A DNA stretch of 62,700 nt, from assembly GCA_035495315.1 (NCBI GenBank), contig DATJGF010000243.1, forward strand, positions 1-62,700, read 5' to 3'. The notes beneath the pieces are model-generated. The model ran no database searches. It was not told where the DNA came from and saw nothing but the letters and a program-made list of their open reading frames with translations. Every line of letters starts with the position of its first letter. Within the stretch, counting starts at the first letter, position 1. Origin of the DNA: DATJGF01 sp035495315. Its GTDB lineage: Bacteria > Verrucomicrobiota > Verrucomicrobiia > Limisphaerales > UBA8199. This document shows, one piece after another, positions 42,021 through 49,332 of this stretch. The position numbers and the translations under genes were made by a program.

Positions 42021-43832
42021 TCATTCTTTTACTCCGCCATGACAGACCACGCAGGCGCCTGTCAGGCCGTCGCGATCAAGTTGCTCCTCGGTTAAGGCGA
42101 GCGGCGAGGTTTCGTGATGGCAGCGCGCGCAGTCATAGCCCCGCTCCAGCACCACCGCATGCGCTTTTTCGAAGTGGAGATAGCCCCGACGCGGCTGAGC
42201 AATCAATTGCTGCAGCACCTCGCGCCAGGAACGCAGCGTTTCCGGGTCGGTGCCGCGCGACTCAGCCAAAATCGAACCTCCGGTTGCGGGTTTGGGGTGC
42301 GGAGGACTTAAAGGGTGGTCCACTTTACTGACGATGTCCTGGGCTGCGATGCGTCCCATCAAAATAGAGGGCCCGAGCATCGTGCCTTCGAGCGCCGCTT
42401 TGCCATTGATTCCGCCGACACCGGCAAGTTCACCAACGGCATATAAGCCGGGGATCGGTTTCCCCCGCCGCGCGAGCACTCGGCAGGATAGGTCCACGTC
42501 CACTCCGCCCAGGCTCTTGCGAGCAAGCGGGAAGAATTGCACCGCATAAAAAGGTGGCGTTGTGACTTTTGACGGACGCTCCTGGCTCGATTTATCAAAG
42601 CGATCAAAATCGGTGTCGATCCCGCTATCGACCATCGCATTCCAGCGCCCGACGGTTTTTGCCAGCGCTGTGGCCGGCAAACCTGCCTCCTGGGCCAATG
42701 CCTCGATCGTGTCAGCATGGTGTACCCAGCTTGCCAGCCTTGGATTGGTAAAGATTTCCTGCTCCACGACGTTCTTGTCGTTCCAGTCCGATCCGGAGAC
42801 GAAGAATTCGGGGCGCGAGTTGGAATCGAACATAGCCCAGTAGGTCGCGGGAGTTTGCTTCAGGACGGCGGGCATTTGGTTTTTGGGATCCGGCGCGCCG
42901 TCCCGCACAAAGCGTTTGCCTTGCGCATTGACCCAAATCGCGGCGCGGTTAAAGGCGTGCAGGCCGCGCACGCCGGATGGGTCGCGCGGATCGACCAGGC
43001 CGGTGGAATAAAACAACTGGTGATCAAGCCGAGCAAGAGTCCCGCCCGCGCTGCTGGCGAGCTCGAGTCCGCTGCCCAGCGAATGGATTCCCGAACCCAA
43101 CAGGATTCGTGTTCCGTCAGCTAATCCCGGGAAATAGTGAGGCCAGTAGGCGCGCACCAACTGCAGATTGCTTTCGAAGCCACCGGTTGCCAGAACTACC
43201 GAACCGGCTCGGAATTCATTCGTTTGACCGGTTCGTTGATGAACGCCTCGCACCCCGACGACTCTTCCGGTCTCAATGGTCAGGCCAACGACCTTCGTGT
43301 TCCAGACGAAGCGAATATTCACGTAACGAAGGCACTCCCGGTAAATCGGCGTCACCAGGCCGATGCCGCGCCCTTTGGCGACGTGCTGGCGGCGCACGCT
43401 ATTGCCGGGGATTATCTGCGGGTACAATTCCCAATCCGCCACGTCGAGGTCGAGGAGCCAATCGTATACTGCGCGCCGTGAATTCTGGGCATAAAGGTGC
43501 GCCCATTTGGAATTGACGTCCTGCCCCAAGCGTAGAAAGTCCTGGGTTGCCAATTCCACTGAATCAACGACGTGATTCGTCTGTTGTTCGGGCGTGCCGA
43601 CCAGGCAGACCATGCCGGTGGACATAACGGCGTGGCCGCCGAAAATCGATCCCATGTCGATGACCGTGACGATGACTCCAGATCGGGCGCCCTCGAGAGC
43701 CGCGCACAAACCAGAGATGCCTGCGCCAACCACGATCATATCTGTTTTTGGCTGGTCAAGCCCCGGGTCTCCACTAAAGACGAGCCGCTCAGAAGCGAGT
43801 AAAACAAACAAGATCGTCGCCTTCCTATTCAT
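42021..43832 (-). CDS. Secreted FAD-binding flavoprotein with C-terminal diheme motif
   Basis: 603 residues. Signal peptide 'MNRKATILFVLLASERLVFSG'. FAD dinucleotide fold 'DMIVVGAGISGLCAALEGARSGVIVTVIDMGSIFGGHAVMSTG' (~31-73). The fumarate-reductase/flavocytochrome c core ends in 'IPGLYAVGELAGVGGINGKAALEGTMLGPSILMGRIAAQDI'. At the extreme C-terminus are two heme c motifs, CARCH (568-572) and CVVCH (594-598). In Shewanella flavocytochrome c the hemes are N-terminal, so the order is reversed here. Ten bases behind the heme dehydrogenase gene, so both probably form one periplasmic electron-transfer unit. Substrate unknown. Confidence 0.87.
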   Translation of the reverse strand: MNRKATILFVLLASERLVFSGDPGLDQPKTDMIVVGAGISGLCAALEGARSGVIVTVIDMGSIFGGHAVMSTGMVCLVGTPEQQTNHVVDSVELATQDFLRLGQDVNSKWAHLYAQNSRRAVYDWLLDLDVADWELYPQIIPGNSVRRQHVAKGRGIGLVTPIYRECLRYVNIRFVWNTKVVGLTIETGRVVGVRGVHQRTGQTNEFRAGSVVLATGGFESNLQLVRAYWPHYFPGLADGTRILLGSGIHSLGSGLELASSAGGTLARLDHQLFYSTGLVDPRDPSGVRGLHAFNRAAIWVNAQGKRFVRDGAPDPKNQMPAVLKQTPATYWAMFDSNSRPEFFVSGSDWNDKNVVEQEIFTNPRLASWVHHADTIEALAQEAGLPATALAKTVGRWNAMVDSGIDTDFDRFDKSSQERPSKVTTPPFYAVQFFPLARKSLGGVDVDLSCRVLARRGKPIPGLYAVGELAGVGGINGKAALEGTMLGPSILMGRIAAQDIVSKVDHPLSPPHPKPATGGSILAESRGTDPETLRSWREVLQQLIAQPRRGYLHFEKAHAVVLERGYDCARCHHETSPLALTEEQLDRDGLTGACVVCHGGVKE

Positions 43833-43842
43833 TGGACTCGCG

Positions 43843-46737
43843 TCACTTCAAGTGCTGCAGAAACGCGAGCAGGTCGCGAATTTCTTCAGGCTGCAGATTC
43901 TTGAGCAGGCCTTCGGGCATCAGCGATACTTTAGAACGGTCGATGCGTTCAATTTGATTTGGATGGAGGACAATTTCCGTGCCGCTCGCAAGGCGCAGGC
44001 GTAAGGGGTTGTCGGTACTTCCGGCGCGTACGCCGGTATAGGTGTCGGCGTCTGTGGTGGTGACATTGAGCGTGTCATAACCCTGAGCAATCGTCGCGCT
44101 CGGGATCAGCACGGATTCGAGAATGTCACGCCCGGATCGAATTGCGCCGACACGACTCAAGTCCGGGCCGACCCGTCCGCCATTCTCCCAAATCCGGTGG
44201 CAGGTCAGGCATTGGCCTTTTTCGAAGAAGATTTTTTCGCCGCGCACGTAATCGCCGCCTTTCAGCAAGGGCGCAAGGTCGGTGAGCTGCTGCCGTTGGC
44301 GTGCGGCGGCATCATCGAGGCGGGCGATGAGGGCGTCGGCTGCGGCGCGTTGAGAGTCTGGGATGGCGCCCTGGAGCTTGGCGAGTTGCTCTGCAGAAAA
44401 GGTCCAACCCGCATCGAGGCTGGCAGCAACATAATCCAGCAGGGCGACGGCGCAGTCCGGCTGCAGACCAGTGCGCTGGACTGCCTCGAGAATAGAACCT
44501 GGTGCAATTATCGGGTCAGCACGCACCGCTTTAAGGAGCGTGAGGGTTTGCTCCGAGTTGAGTTTGGCGCTGGTAAGGACCTCGGCAGCGGCAAGACGCG
44601 CCGTAGGGACGTTCGTTCCTGAGATTTGGCCCAGCAAGAACTCCATTTGGCCTGGCTCAAGCGAGGGGCGGCGACGGACGAGTTCGCGAATGGTTTCGAG
44701 CCTAAGCGCGGTACTTTGCGCCGGGTCGCGACCGATCCTGGCGAGTGCCTCTTCCGCACCGGCAACGCGCAACGCGGCCGCGGCGCGCACGGCGGGCAGC
44801 GCAATGGAGGCAGTCGGCTTCTGCAGCAGTTCAACGATTGCCCCCGCAACCGGTGTCGGTAGCGGACGCAAATCCAAAGCCGCGATGGCTTCGAGCAAAC
44901 GTGCCCGTCGATCATCGTTGCTTATCTGATTGGCGGGACTGAGTACCTCGGCGATGGCGCCCGTCACTGGCGGATTGGTTGCGAACAGGGGCAAAAGCTC
45001 TGATAAGGCGTGACGATCGGAATCACTTGGGTTCGGTAACTGGATGAGTTGGCGAAGAAAACCCGCGCCTGCGTCGCCCCAATCGCGGTGGCGCAGCAGG
45101 ACCCAGCGTGCGGTGTCTCGGAGGGAGAGGTCGGTTGCGTTGAGTCGCGCGATGACAGCGGAAGCGGGTGCAGCTTGGAACGGAGGCTGTTCGAGGAGCA
45201 GGAGCGCGGCGCGTTGGAGTTTCGGATTCGGATTGTCCAATGCAGAAAGCAGGTTCGAAGCCGAAGCGAGCCGGTAGAGGGCTAATGTGAGGGCATGCTC
45301 GAGAAAAACGTCCGTATCGCCCGCCAAAGCGGCGAGGACATTAGACACTGAAGCGCCGCTGCCGCAGTGCGAGATAGCCTCGGCGGCGGCGAGCCTTAGT
45401 GCCGAGTCGGGTGAGCCGAGCAGTGTGTTGAGGGTTGGCGCGGCATTTGTGTCGGCCTGGCGGCCCAGCATCCGAGCCGCGGCGGCGACTATTGTGGAAT
45501 TTGTGCTTTTTAAATCGGCGAACCAATTTGTGCTGCTGCGAGGCGGGGTGATCTCAACAGCTGGAGGGTTCGAGGAACGTTCGAAAGAAACGCGGTAAAT
45601 TCCTCCGCGAGCCGGCGCCTGGCGGATGCGACCCGTCGGGCAGTGCTGCACATACCAACTGCCGGTGTCGACGATTAGCAAGCTGCCATCGGTATCCTGC
45701 AGCACATCGGAAAAATGGACGTCGGGGTCTTCGGTCGTGATAAAATCGAATGTTTCAGCCGTGTAGGAAGAACCTTTAGGCGCGAGTTGATGGCGCACAA
45801 TTTTGCGCGCGTTGTGCTGGGCCGAAAACAGATTCCCGCGCATTTCGATTGGAAAGGTTGTCCCGTGGTAAATCTCGAGGCCGCTGTGCGCAACAGCGGG
45901 GAAAAGCGCGACGGGGGGCAACACAGCATTGAATTGCAGGTGTGTTACGGTGTGGTCAACCGCGTGGATCGGGTATTGACCTTCCTCCAAAAGGTGAACG
46001 AGAGCATCGCGCACGCCGCTTTCGGGCAGTTGATACCAGGTGTCCGTACCGATGATGCTGCCGTCAGGGAGGAACACAATCTCGACTAGATTCTCAAAGC
46101 CGCGTGAAATGGTTTCGACGCCTGAGCCGTCGGATCGGCAGCGTAGCAGCGCACCGACCTGGCCGCGGGTATGTGAGCCATCGGGACCGTGCAGGTCGTA
46201 ACCGTCGGGATTGCCTGTGGTGAAGTAAAGCCAGCCATCGGGTCCGAAGGTGAGGCCATGCAGACTCCCGTTATCTGTGTGCCCGAAGCCGGTCAGAATG
46301 ACGGTTCGTTTGTCGGCATGACCGTCACCGTCGGTGTCTTCGAGCGTTACTAGGTCTGGCGGGTCGGCCACATAAAGTTTGCCGTCTCGCCAAACCAGGC
46401 CCATGGACGGCGTTAGCCTTTCGGCGAACACGGTGACGGTTTCGTAGACACCATCATGGTCAGTATCTGTTAGCAGGCTGACTTGGCATTTCCGGACCTG
46501 TTCCTTCAGTTCGGCATAGAGGTCATTGCCGGACGATTCAGTGACGTAAAGCCGACGGTTGTCATCCAACGACGCGAACATCGGGAAATTAATCGCAGGC
46601 GGGCCGGCAACCGCGCGGAGCTTAAAACCCGGAGGAACCTGGAAAACGGGCTGACTGAGGGCGTTGCCGCAAATGGAGGTTAAGAGGAGGAGTAAGTAGC
46701 CCGCTCGAAAAGGTTTCGGTTCGGCACTGTGGGGCAT
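43843..46737 (-). CDS. PVC-type heme-binding membrane-bound dehydrogenase
   Basis: 964 residues. Signal peptide near 10-30 ('AGYLLLLLTSICGNALSQ'). A beta-propeller of the GDH/PQQ-like TIGR02604 type begins 'FQVPPGFKLRAVAGPPAINFPMFASLDDNRRLYVTE' and includes 'LHGLTFGPDGWLYFTTGNPDGYDLHGP'. A HEAT-like helical middle spans ~400-800. The C-terminal c-type heme domain (TIGR02603) has Cys843-xx-Cys846-His847 in 'GQCLTCHRIWENGGRVGPDLSRVG' and ends 'EEIRDLLAFLQHLK'. This architecture is a hallmark of Planctomycetes and Verrucomicrobia, thought to oxidise sugars or similar. First gene of a two-gene operon with the diheme flavoprotein. Confidence 0.92.
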   Translation of the reverse strand: MPHSAEPKPFRAGYLLLLLTSICGNALSQPVFQVPPGFKLRAVAGPPAINFPMFASLDDNRRLYVTESSGNDLYAELKEQVRKCQVSLLTDTDHDGVYETVTVFAERLTPSMGLVWRDGKLYVADPPDLVTLEDTDGDGHADKRTVILTGFGHTDNGSLHGLTFGPDGWLYFTTGNPDGYDLHGPDGSHTRGQVGALLRCRSDGSGVETISRGFENLVEIVFLPDGSIIGTDTWYQLPESGVRDALVHLLEEGQYPIHAVDHTVTHLQFNAVLPPVALFPAVAHSGLEIYHGTTFPIEMRGNLFSAQHNARKIVRHQLAPKGSSYTAETFDFITTEDPDVHFSDVLQDTDGSLLIVDTGSWYVQHCPTGRIRQAPARGGIYRVSFERSSNPPAVEITPPRSSTNWFADLKSTNSTIVAAAARMLGRQADTNAAPTLNTLLGSPDSALRLAAAEAISHCGSGASVSNVLAALAGDTDVFLEHALTLALYRLASASNLLSALDNPNPKLQRAALLLLEQPPFQAAPASAVIARLNATDLSLRDTARWVLLRHRDWGDAGAGFLRQLIQLPNPSDSDRHALSELLPLFATNPPVTGAIAEVLSPANQISNDDRRARLLEAIAALDLRPLPTPVAGAIVELLQKPTASIALPAVRAAAALRVAGAEEALARIGRDPAQSTALRLETIRELVRRRPSLEPGQMEFLLGQISGTNVPTARLAAAEVLTSAKLNSEQTLTLLKAVRADPIIAPGSILEAVQRTGLQPDCAVALLDYVAASLDAGWTFSAEQLAKLQGAIPDSQRAAADALIARLDDAAARQRQQLTDLAPLLKGGDYVRGEKIFFEKGQCLTCHRIWENGGRVGPDLSRVGAIRSGRDILESVLIPSATIAQGYDTLNVTTTDADTYTGVRAGSTDNPLRLRLASGTEIVLHPNQIERIDRSKVSLMPEGLLKNLQPEEIRDLLAFLQHLK

Positions 46738-47235
46738 TCCCTTACGACCCTGTGCAACACGGCAAAAAAGTCAAGACTTGTGATTGCCGCGCGGAGGTCC
46801 TCTCCTGCGAGCCCGTATCCTGTTCGCCGGAAATGCGCCAGTCAATCGCCTGGCAAATATCGTTCTGACATCGTTGCTCAAAATCGGCGTTGAAATCAAA
46901 GCCGGCGGCGAAGATTTGGGGACACCGAGCAGCCGTCGAATTTGGGCTGGCTATGACTCGGATCTTCAACCGCCGGCAAATTGCGTCGCGTCGCGAATGA
47001 CTACAGTTGGCTCTGCGTCGGGCGGCGACGTACCCGTGCTTCGCGCGAATCCCCAAATCGCGTGGCTTGAGTTGCGAAGCTCGGGTTCGAAATATCATAA
47101 ACCCAATTTTGCCGTCAGGTGGCGAGTCCTGCCAGAGGGAGGAATCCTGAAACGAATGAAAGGATTGGCGGAACTAAACTGTCAGGTATTTACCTTACAA
47201 GGAGGTACTCAGCAGCCGCGGCGTCTGCGTTTAAA
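46738..47235. other. Intergenic region without a convincing gene
   Basis: About 500 bases upstream of the heme dehydrogenase. Two overlapping ORFs on opposite strands (46784-47362 plus, 46742-47098 minus) have no recognisable motifs, and the plus-strand one runs into the DUF1697 gene. It may be decayed coding DNA. The dehydrogenase promoter should lie at the left edge. Confidence 0.4.
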
Positions 47236-47799
47236 TCACTCTCGCGCTAACGCGAGGAGGGCGTTTACCGATTTCCAATTTCGGGTGGTTGCTTCGAACC
47301 CGAGCTTTTTCTCGATCGCATTGTTGGAAAGTTTGGTGCGGCCATACCCATTCGGGCAGTAGAGATAAATCTCCCGATCCTTGAGGTGAAACTGTTCCAA
47401 GTCCGCAGCCAATGGTGCCAGCTCTCTTGCTGCCGCCTTGGGAGCAGGCCCAGACAAGAAGGTAATGTGGAGTTTGGAGGTATCGATGCCGCGTTGTTTC
47501 ACGAACGGGTTTCCGCGAACGACTTGTTCCATCTCTTGCGCGCTTCGAACTACAGTGGAAACCGGAAAACCGAACTCGCTCAGAATGCATTTGCCGATTT
47601 TTTCCGATAGGCGCGTGGTGAGTTCTTTCTGGGCCTCAAAAACCACGTTGCCACTCTGCACATAGGTCCTCACCTTGCGAAAGCCGAGGCCTTCAAAGCA
47701 GGCACGCAGCTGTTCCATTCGGATGGTTTTGTGCCCGCCAAGATTGATGCCGCGCAATAAAGCAATGAAAACGTCAACAGTCTGGTGAGGGTTGCGCAT
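47236..47799 (-). CDS. DUF1697 protein
   Basis: 187 residues, full length. 'VDVFIALLRGINLGGHKTIRMEQLRACFEGLGFRKVRTYVQSGNVVFEA' is the signature start of DUF1697; 'GYGRTKLSNNAIEKKLGFEATTRNWKSVNALLAL' the signature end. Cytoplasmic, function unknown; family widespread in soil bacteria and often horizontally acquired. Stands alone between poorly coding regions. Confidence 0.92.
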   Translation of the reverse strand: MRNPHQTVDVFIALLRGINLGGHKTIRMEQLRACFEGLGFRKVRTYVQSGNVVFEAQKELTTRLSEKIGKCILSEFGFPVSTVVRSAQEMEQVVRGNPFVKQRGIDTSKLHITFLSGPAPKAAARELAPLAADLEQFHLKDREIYLYCPNGYGRTKLSNNAIEKKLGFEATTRNWKSVNALLALARE

Positions 47800-47842
47800 T
47801 CCTCATTCTGCCCCCTGAAGGATCATTGTAAAAGGTCAGATT

Positions 47843-47980
47843 GTAGCGTCAGCGTCCCGCCTGACGTATAGCCGGGCATCTTGCCCGGTGGAAAAACGTC
47901 TTAATACGCCCAGAGCTCTTATTCTTCAAAGCCGGTCGGCCGGACGCCCTCCTCTACTTCAGGCCAGACGCTGACGCTAC
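47843..47980. repeat. Palindromic element, family 2, copy B
   Basis: 138 bases with ends GTAGCGTCAGCGTCCCGCCT and AGGCCAGACGCTGACGCTAC, and an inner stem GCCGGGCATCTTGCCCGG. Same plan as 13590-13746. Its right end stops one base short of the stop codon of the gene remnant at 47982-48191. Confidence 0.75.
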
Positions 47981-47981
47981 C

Positions 47982-48191
47982 TTACTGGATCAGCAAGCGA
48001 AAGAAGCGTTGCGGTGCGGAGCCACTGGAAGCAAACGCCGAACGCACGGAACCGTTTCCGAGGATTGGGTTGCCGACATTAGTTCACGTTTGGAGATCGA
48101 ATGATTCCTGACGTTGGTAAGATACGCCAGCATCGGAAGTCCAATAGAGAGTGAGCCCATTGTTTCCTATGTTCTGCACGAAATAGCGCAC
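47982..48191 (-). pseudogene. Remnant of a secreted-protein C-terminus, interrupted by a stop
   Basis: Read on the minus strand, this gives 'VRYFVQNIGNNGLTLYWTSD', then 'AGVSYQRQESFDLQT', a TGA, and 'TNVGNPILGNGSVRSAFASS' leading to 'GSAPQRFFRLLIQ' and a TAA at 47984-47982. The pattern 'LxWxSxxGxxYxxQxSxxLxxWTNVG...PQRFFR' is a C-terminal domain repeated in many large verrucomicrobial secreted proteins, so the TGA at 48086-48084 most likely replaces a tryptophan (TGG). The frame closes upstream at 48192. No larger gene is left. A relic of an exported protein, probably cut down by rearrangement next to the palindromic element. Confidence 0.6.
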
Positions 48192-48247
48192 TTAAAAATG
48201 AGCGGGAGCGAAATCGACAACCCTCCCCCTCCTCCTTGGCGTCGGCT

Positions 48248-48504
48248 TATAATAAGAGTCGGGGGCACCAGAAAAGGTTCCCAACAGATGTTATGGCTCG
48301 TGACAGCCTGTCACCAGTACTGGTGACTGGCGGGGTACAGGGGAACGGGTAGAGTGATGGCGTGTTGACGATGCAAAAGCGCAGTAATGAGACCGTGTGT
48401 GGCTCATAGGCGTAAATCTGCGGCGCCGCATTGGATAACGATTTAGTTCTGTTCTGTTTGTAGAATGTGCTTTAAGGCCGGGTTAAAACCCGGCCTTTTT
48501 GTTT
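48248..48504 (+). ncRNA. Possible small RNA ending in an orphan terminator
   Basis: A TATAAT at 48248-48253 could start a plus-strand transcript near 48260, though no matching -35 is present. The stretch has no ORF of note. It contains a stem (GGGGGCACC with GGTTCCC) and an 18-bp perfect palindrome GTCACCAGTACTGGTGAC at 48310-48327. It ends at the strong terminator at 48474-48504. No plus-strand protein gene needs that terminator. It does not match tmRNA, RNase P, SRP or 6S RNA as I know them. A ~240-base small RNA is plausible but unproven. Confidence 0.3.
48474..48504 (+). terminator. Rho-independent terminator
   Basis: AAGGCCGGGTT at 48474-48484 pairs perfectly with AACCCGGCCTT at 48487-48497 (11 bp stem), followed by TTTGTTT. 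Orientation is plus; on the minus strand the following bases are not T-rich. The nearest plus-strand gene end is far upstream. Confidence 0.85.
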
Positions 48505-48582
48505 CTCCACAGAGCATATCGGTTGCTTCCTTTACAGCAGTGTAACTGTCTGCACGGGGACCGGGGCCCCACCGGTTTCTAA

Positions 48583-49332
48583 CTAACTCTGGGCAAGCGC
48601 TTCCAGCAAATAGCGCATTTCTTCTTGAACGGCCACGGACTTATCCACCGTTCCAGCGATCTCTTGTTTGACGAATTCCCGGAAACTCTTCCGCAAACGA
48701 TGAATCGCCACTTTGACCGCACCTTCGCTGAGACTCAGCTCGTGCGCGGCTTCACTCTGCGACAGCGAACTGGCCTCGCCGATCAACCAAGGTTTTAGAG
48801 TCTCAAAATACCGGCCTTTGCCGGCCGTTTCGAATTCCGCAGCTACGGCTTTCAAGGCACGGTCGATCACATTCAAGGCCCACTGCCGATCAAAAAATGC
48901 ATCTGGCGCTGGAGAAGCCGAATCGGGGATAGTCAGCGAGGCAGTTGTATGGGTCTCCGTGCTCAAATCGAGCGGTACTAATTGCTGGCCGCCGCCGCGT
49001 TTGGCGGCATTGACACGGTCCAATTGGTCGCTGAGGAAATGTTTGACGGCACCCAGCAAATAAGAGCGGAAACGTCCTTTACCCTGCTGCACTTGGTCCA
49101 AGCCATGATGTGCCAAGAGTTGCGCAAAGAATTCCTGGGTGAGGTCCCGAGCACAGTCGTCGGCATAATGGCTGCGCCGAATGAAGCGGAAGACCGGCAT
49201 CCAGTAGGCCTCAGATAATTCTGCCAACGCCATCTGCGCTTCGGGCGATTCGCCGCGCGCACTCAATACCTGCGTCCATCGGGTAGTGACGAAGGTTGGC
49301 CTCGCGGCGGCTTCAGAAGCGGGCTCGCTCAT
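48583..49332 (-). CDS. ECF-type RNA polymerase sigma factor
   Basis: 249 residues. Sigma region 2 'YWMPVFRFIRRSHYADDCARDLTQEFFAQLLAHHGL' (~42-78) and region 4 with 'ETLKPWLIGEASSLSQSEAAHELSLSEGAVKVAIHRLRKSFREFVKQEIA' (~175-225). The long linker and 'FVTTRWTQVLSA' start are typical of the large ECF group common in Verrucomicrobia and Planctomycetes. It starts inside the stop region of the kinase gene (ATGA overlap at 49329-49332), so it is translationally coupled. The kinase may control it by phosphorylation. Confidence 0.9.
   Translation of the reverse strand: MSEPASEAAARPTFVTTRWTQVLSARGESPEAQMALAELSEAYWMPVFRFIRRSHYADDCARDLTQEFFAQLLAHHGLDQVQQGKGRFRSYLLGAVKHFLSDQLDRVNAAKRGGGQQLVPLDLSTETHTTASLTIPDSASPAPDAFFDRQWALNVIDRALKAVAAEFETAGKGRYFETLKPWLIGEASSLSQSEAAHELSLSEGAVKVAIHRLRKSFREFVKQEIAGTVDKSVAVQEEMRYLLEALAQS

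Noticed and set aside
46784..47362. 192-codon plus-strand ORF
   Set aside because: No recognisable domain and it overlaps the well-supported DUF1697 gene; possibly decayed DNA.
48248..48504. tmRNA, RNase P, SRP or 6S RNA
   Set aside because: None of the conserved sequences of those RNAs that I know can be found; kept only as a possible unknown RNA.
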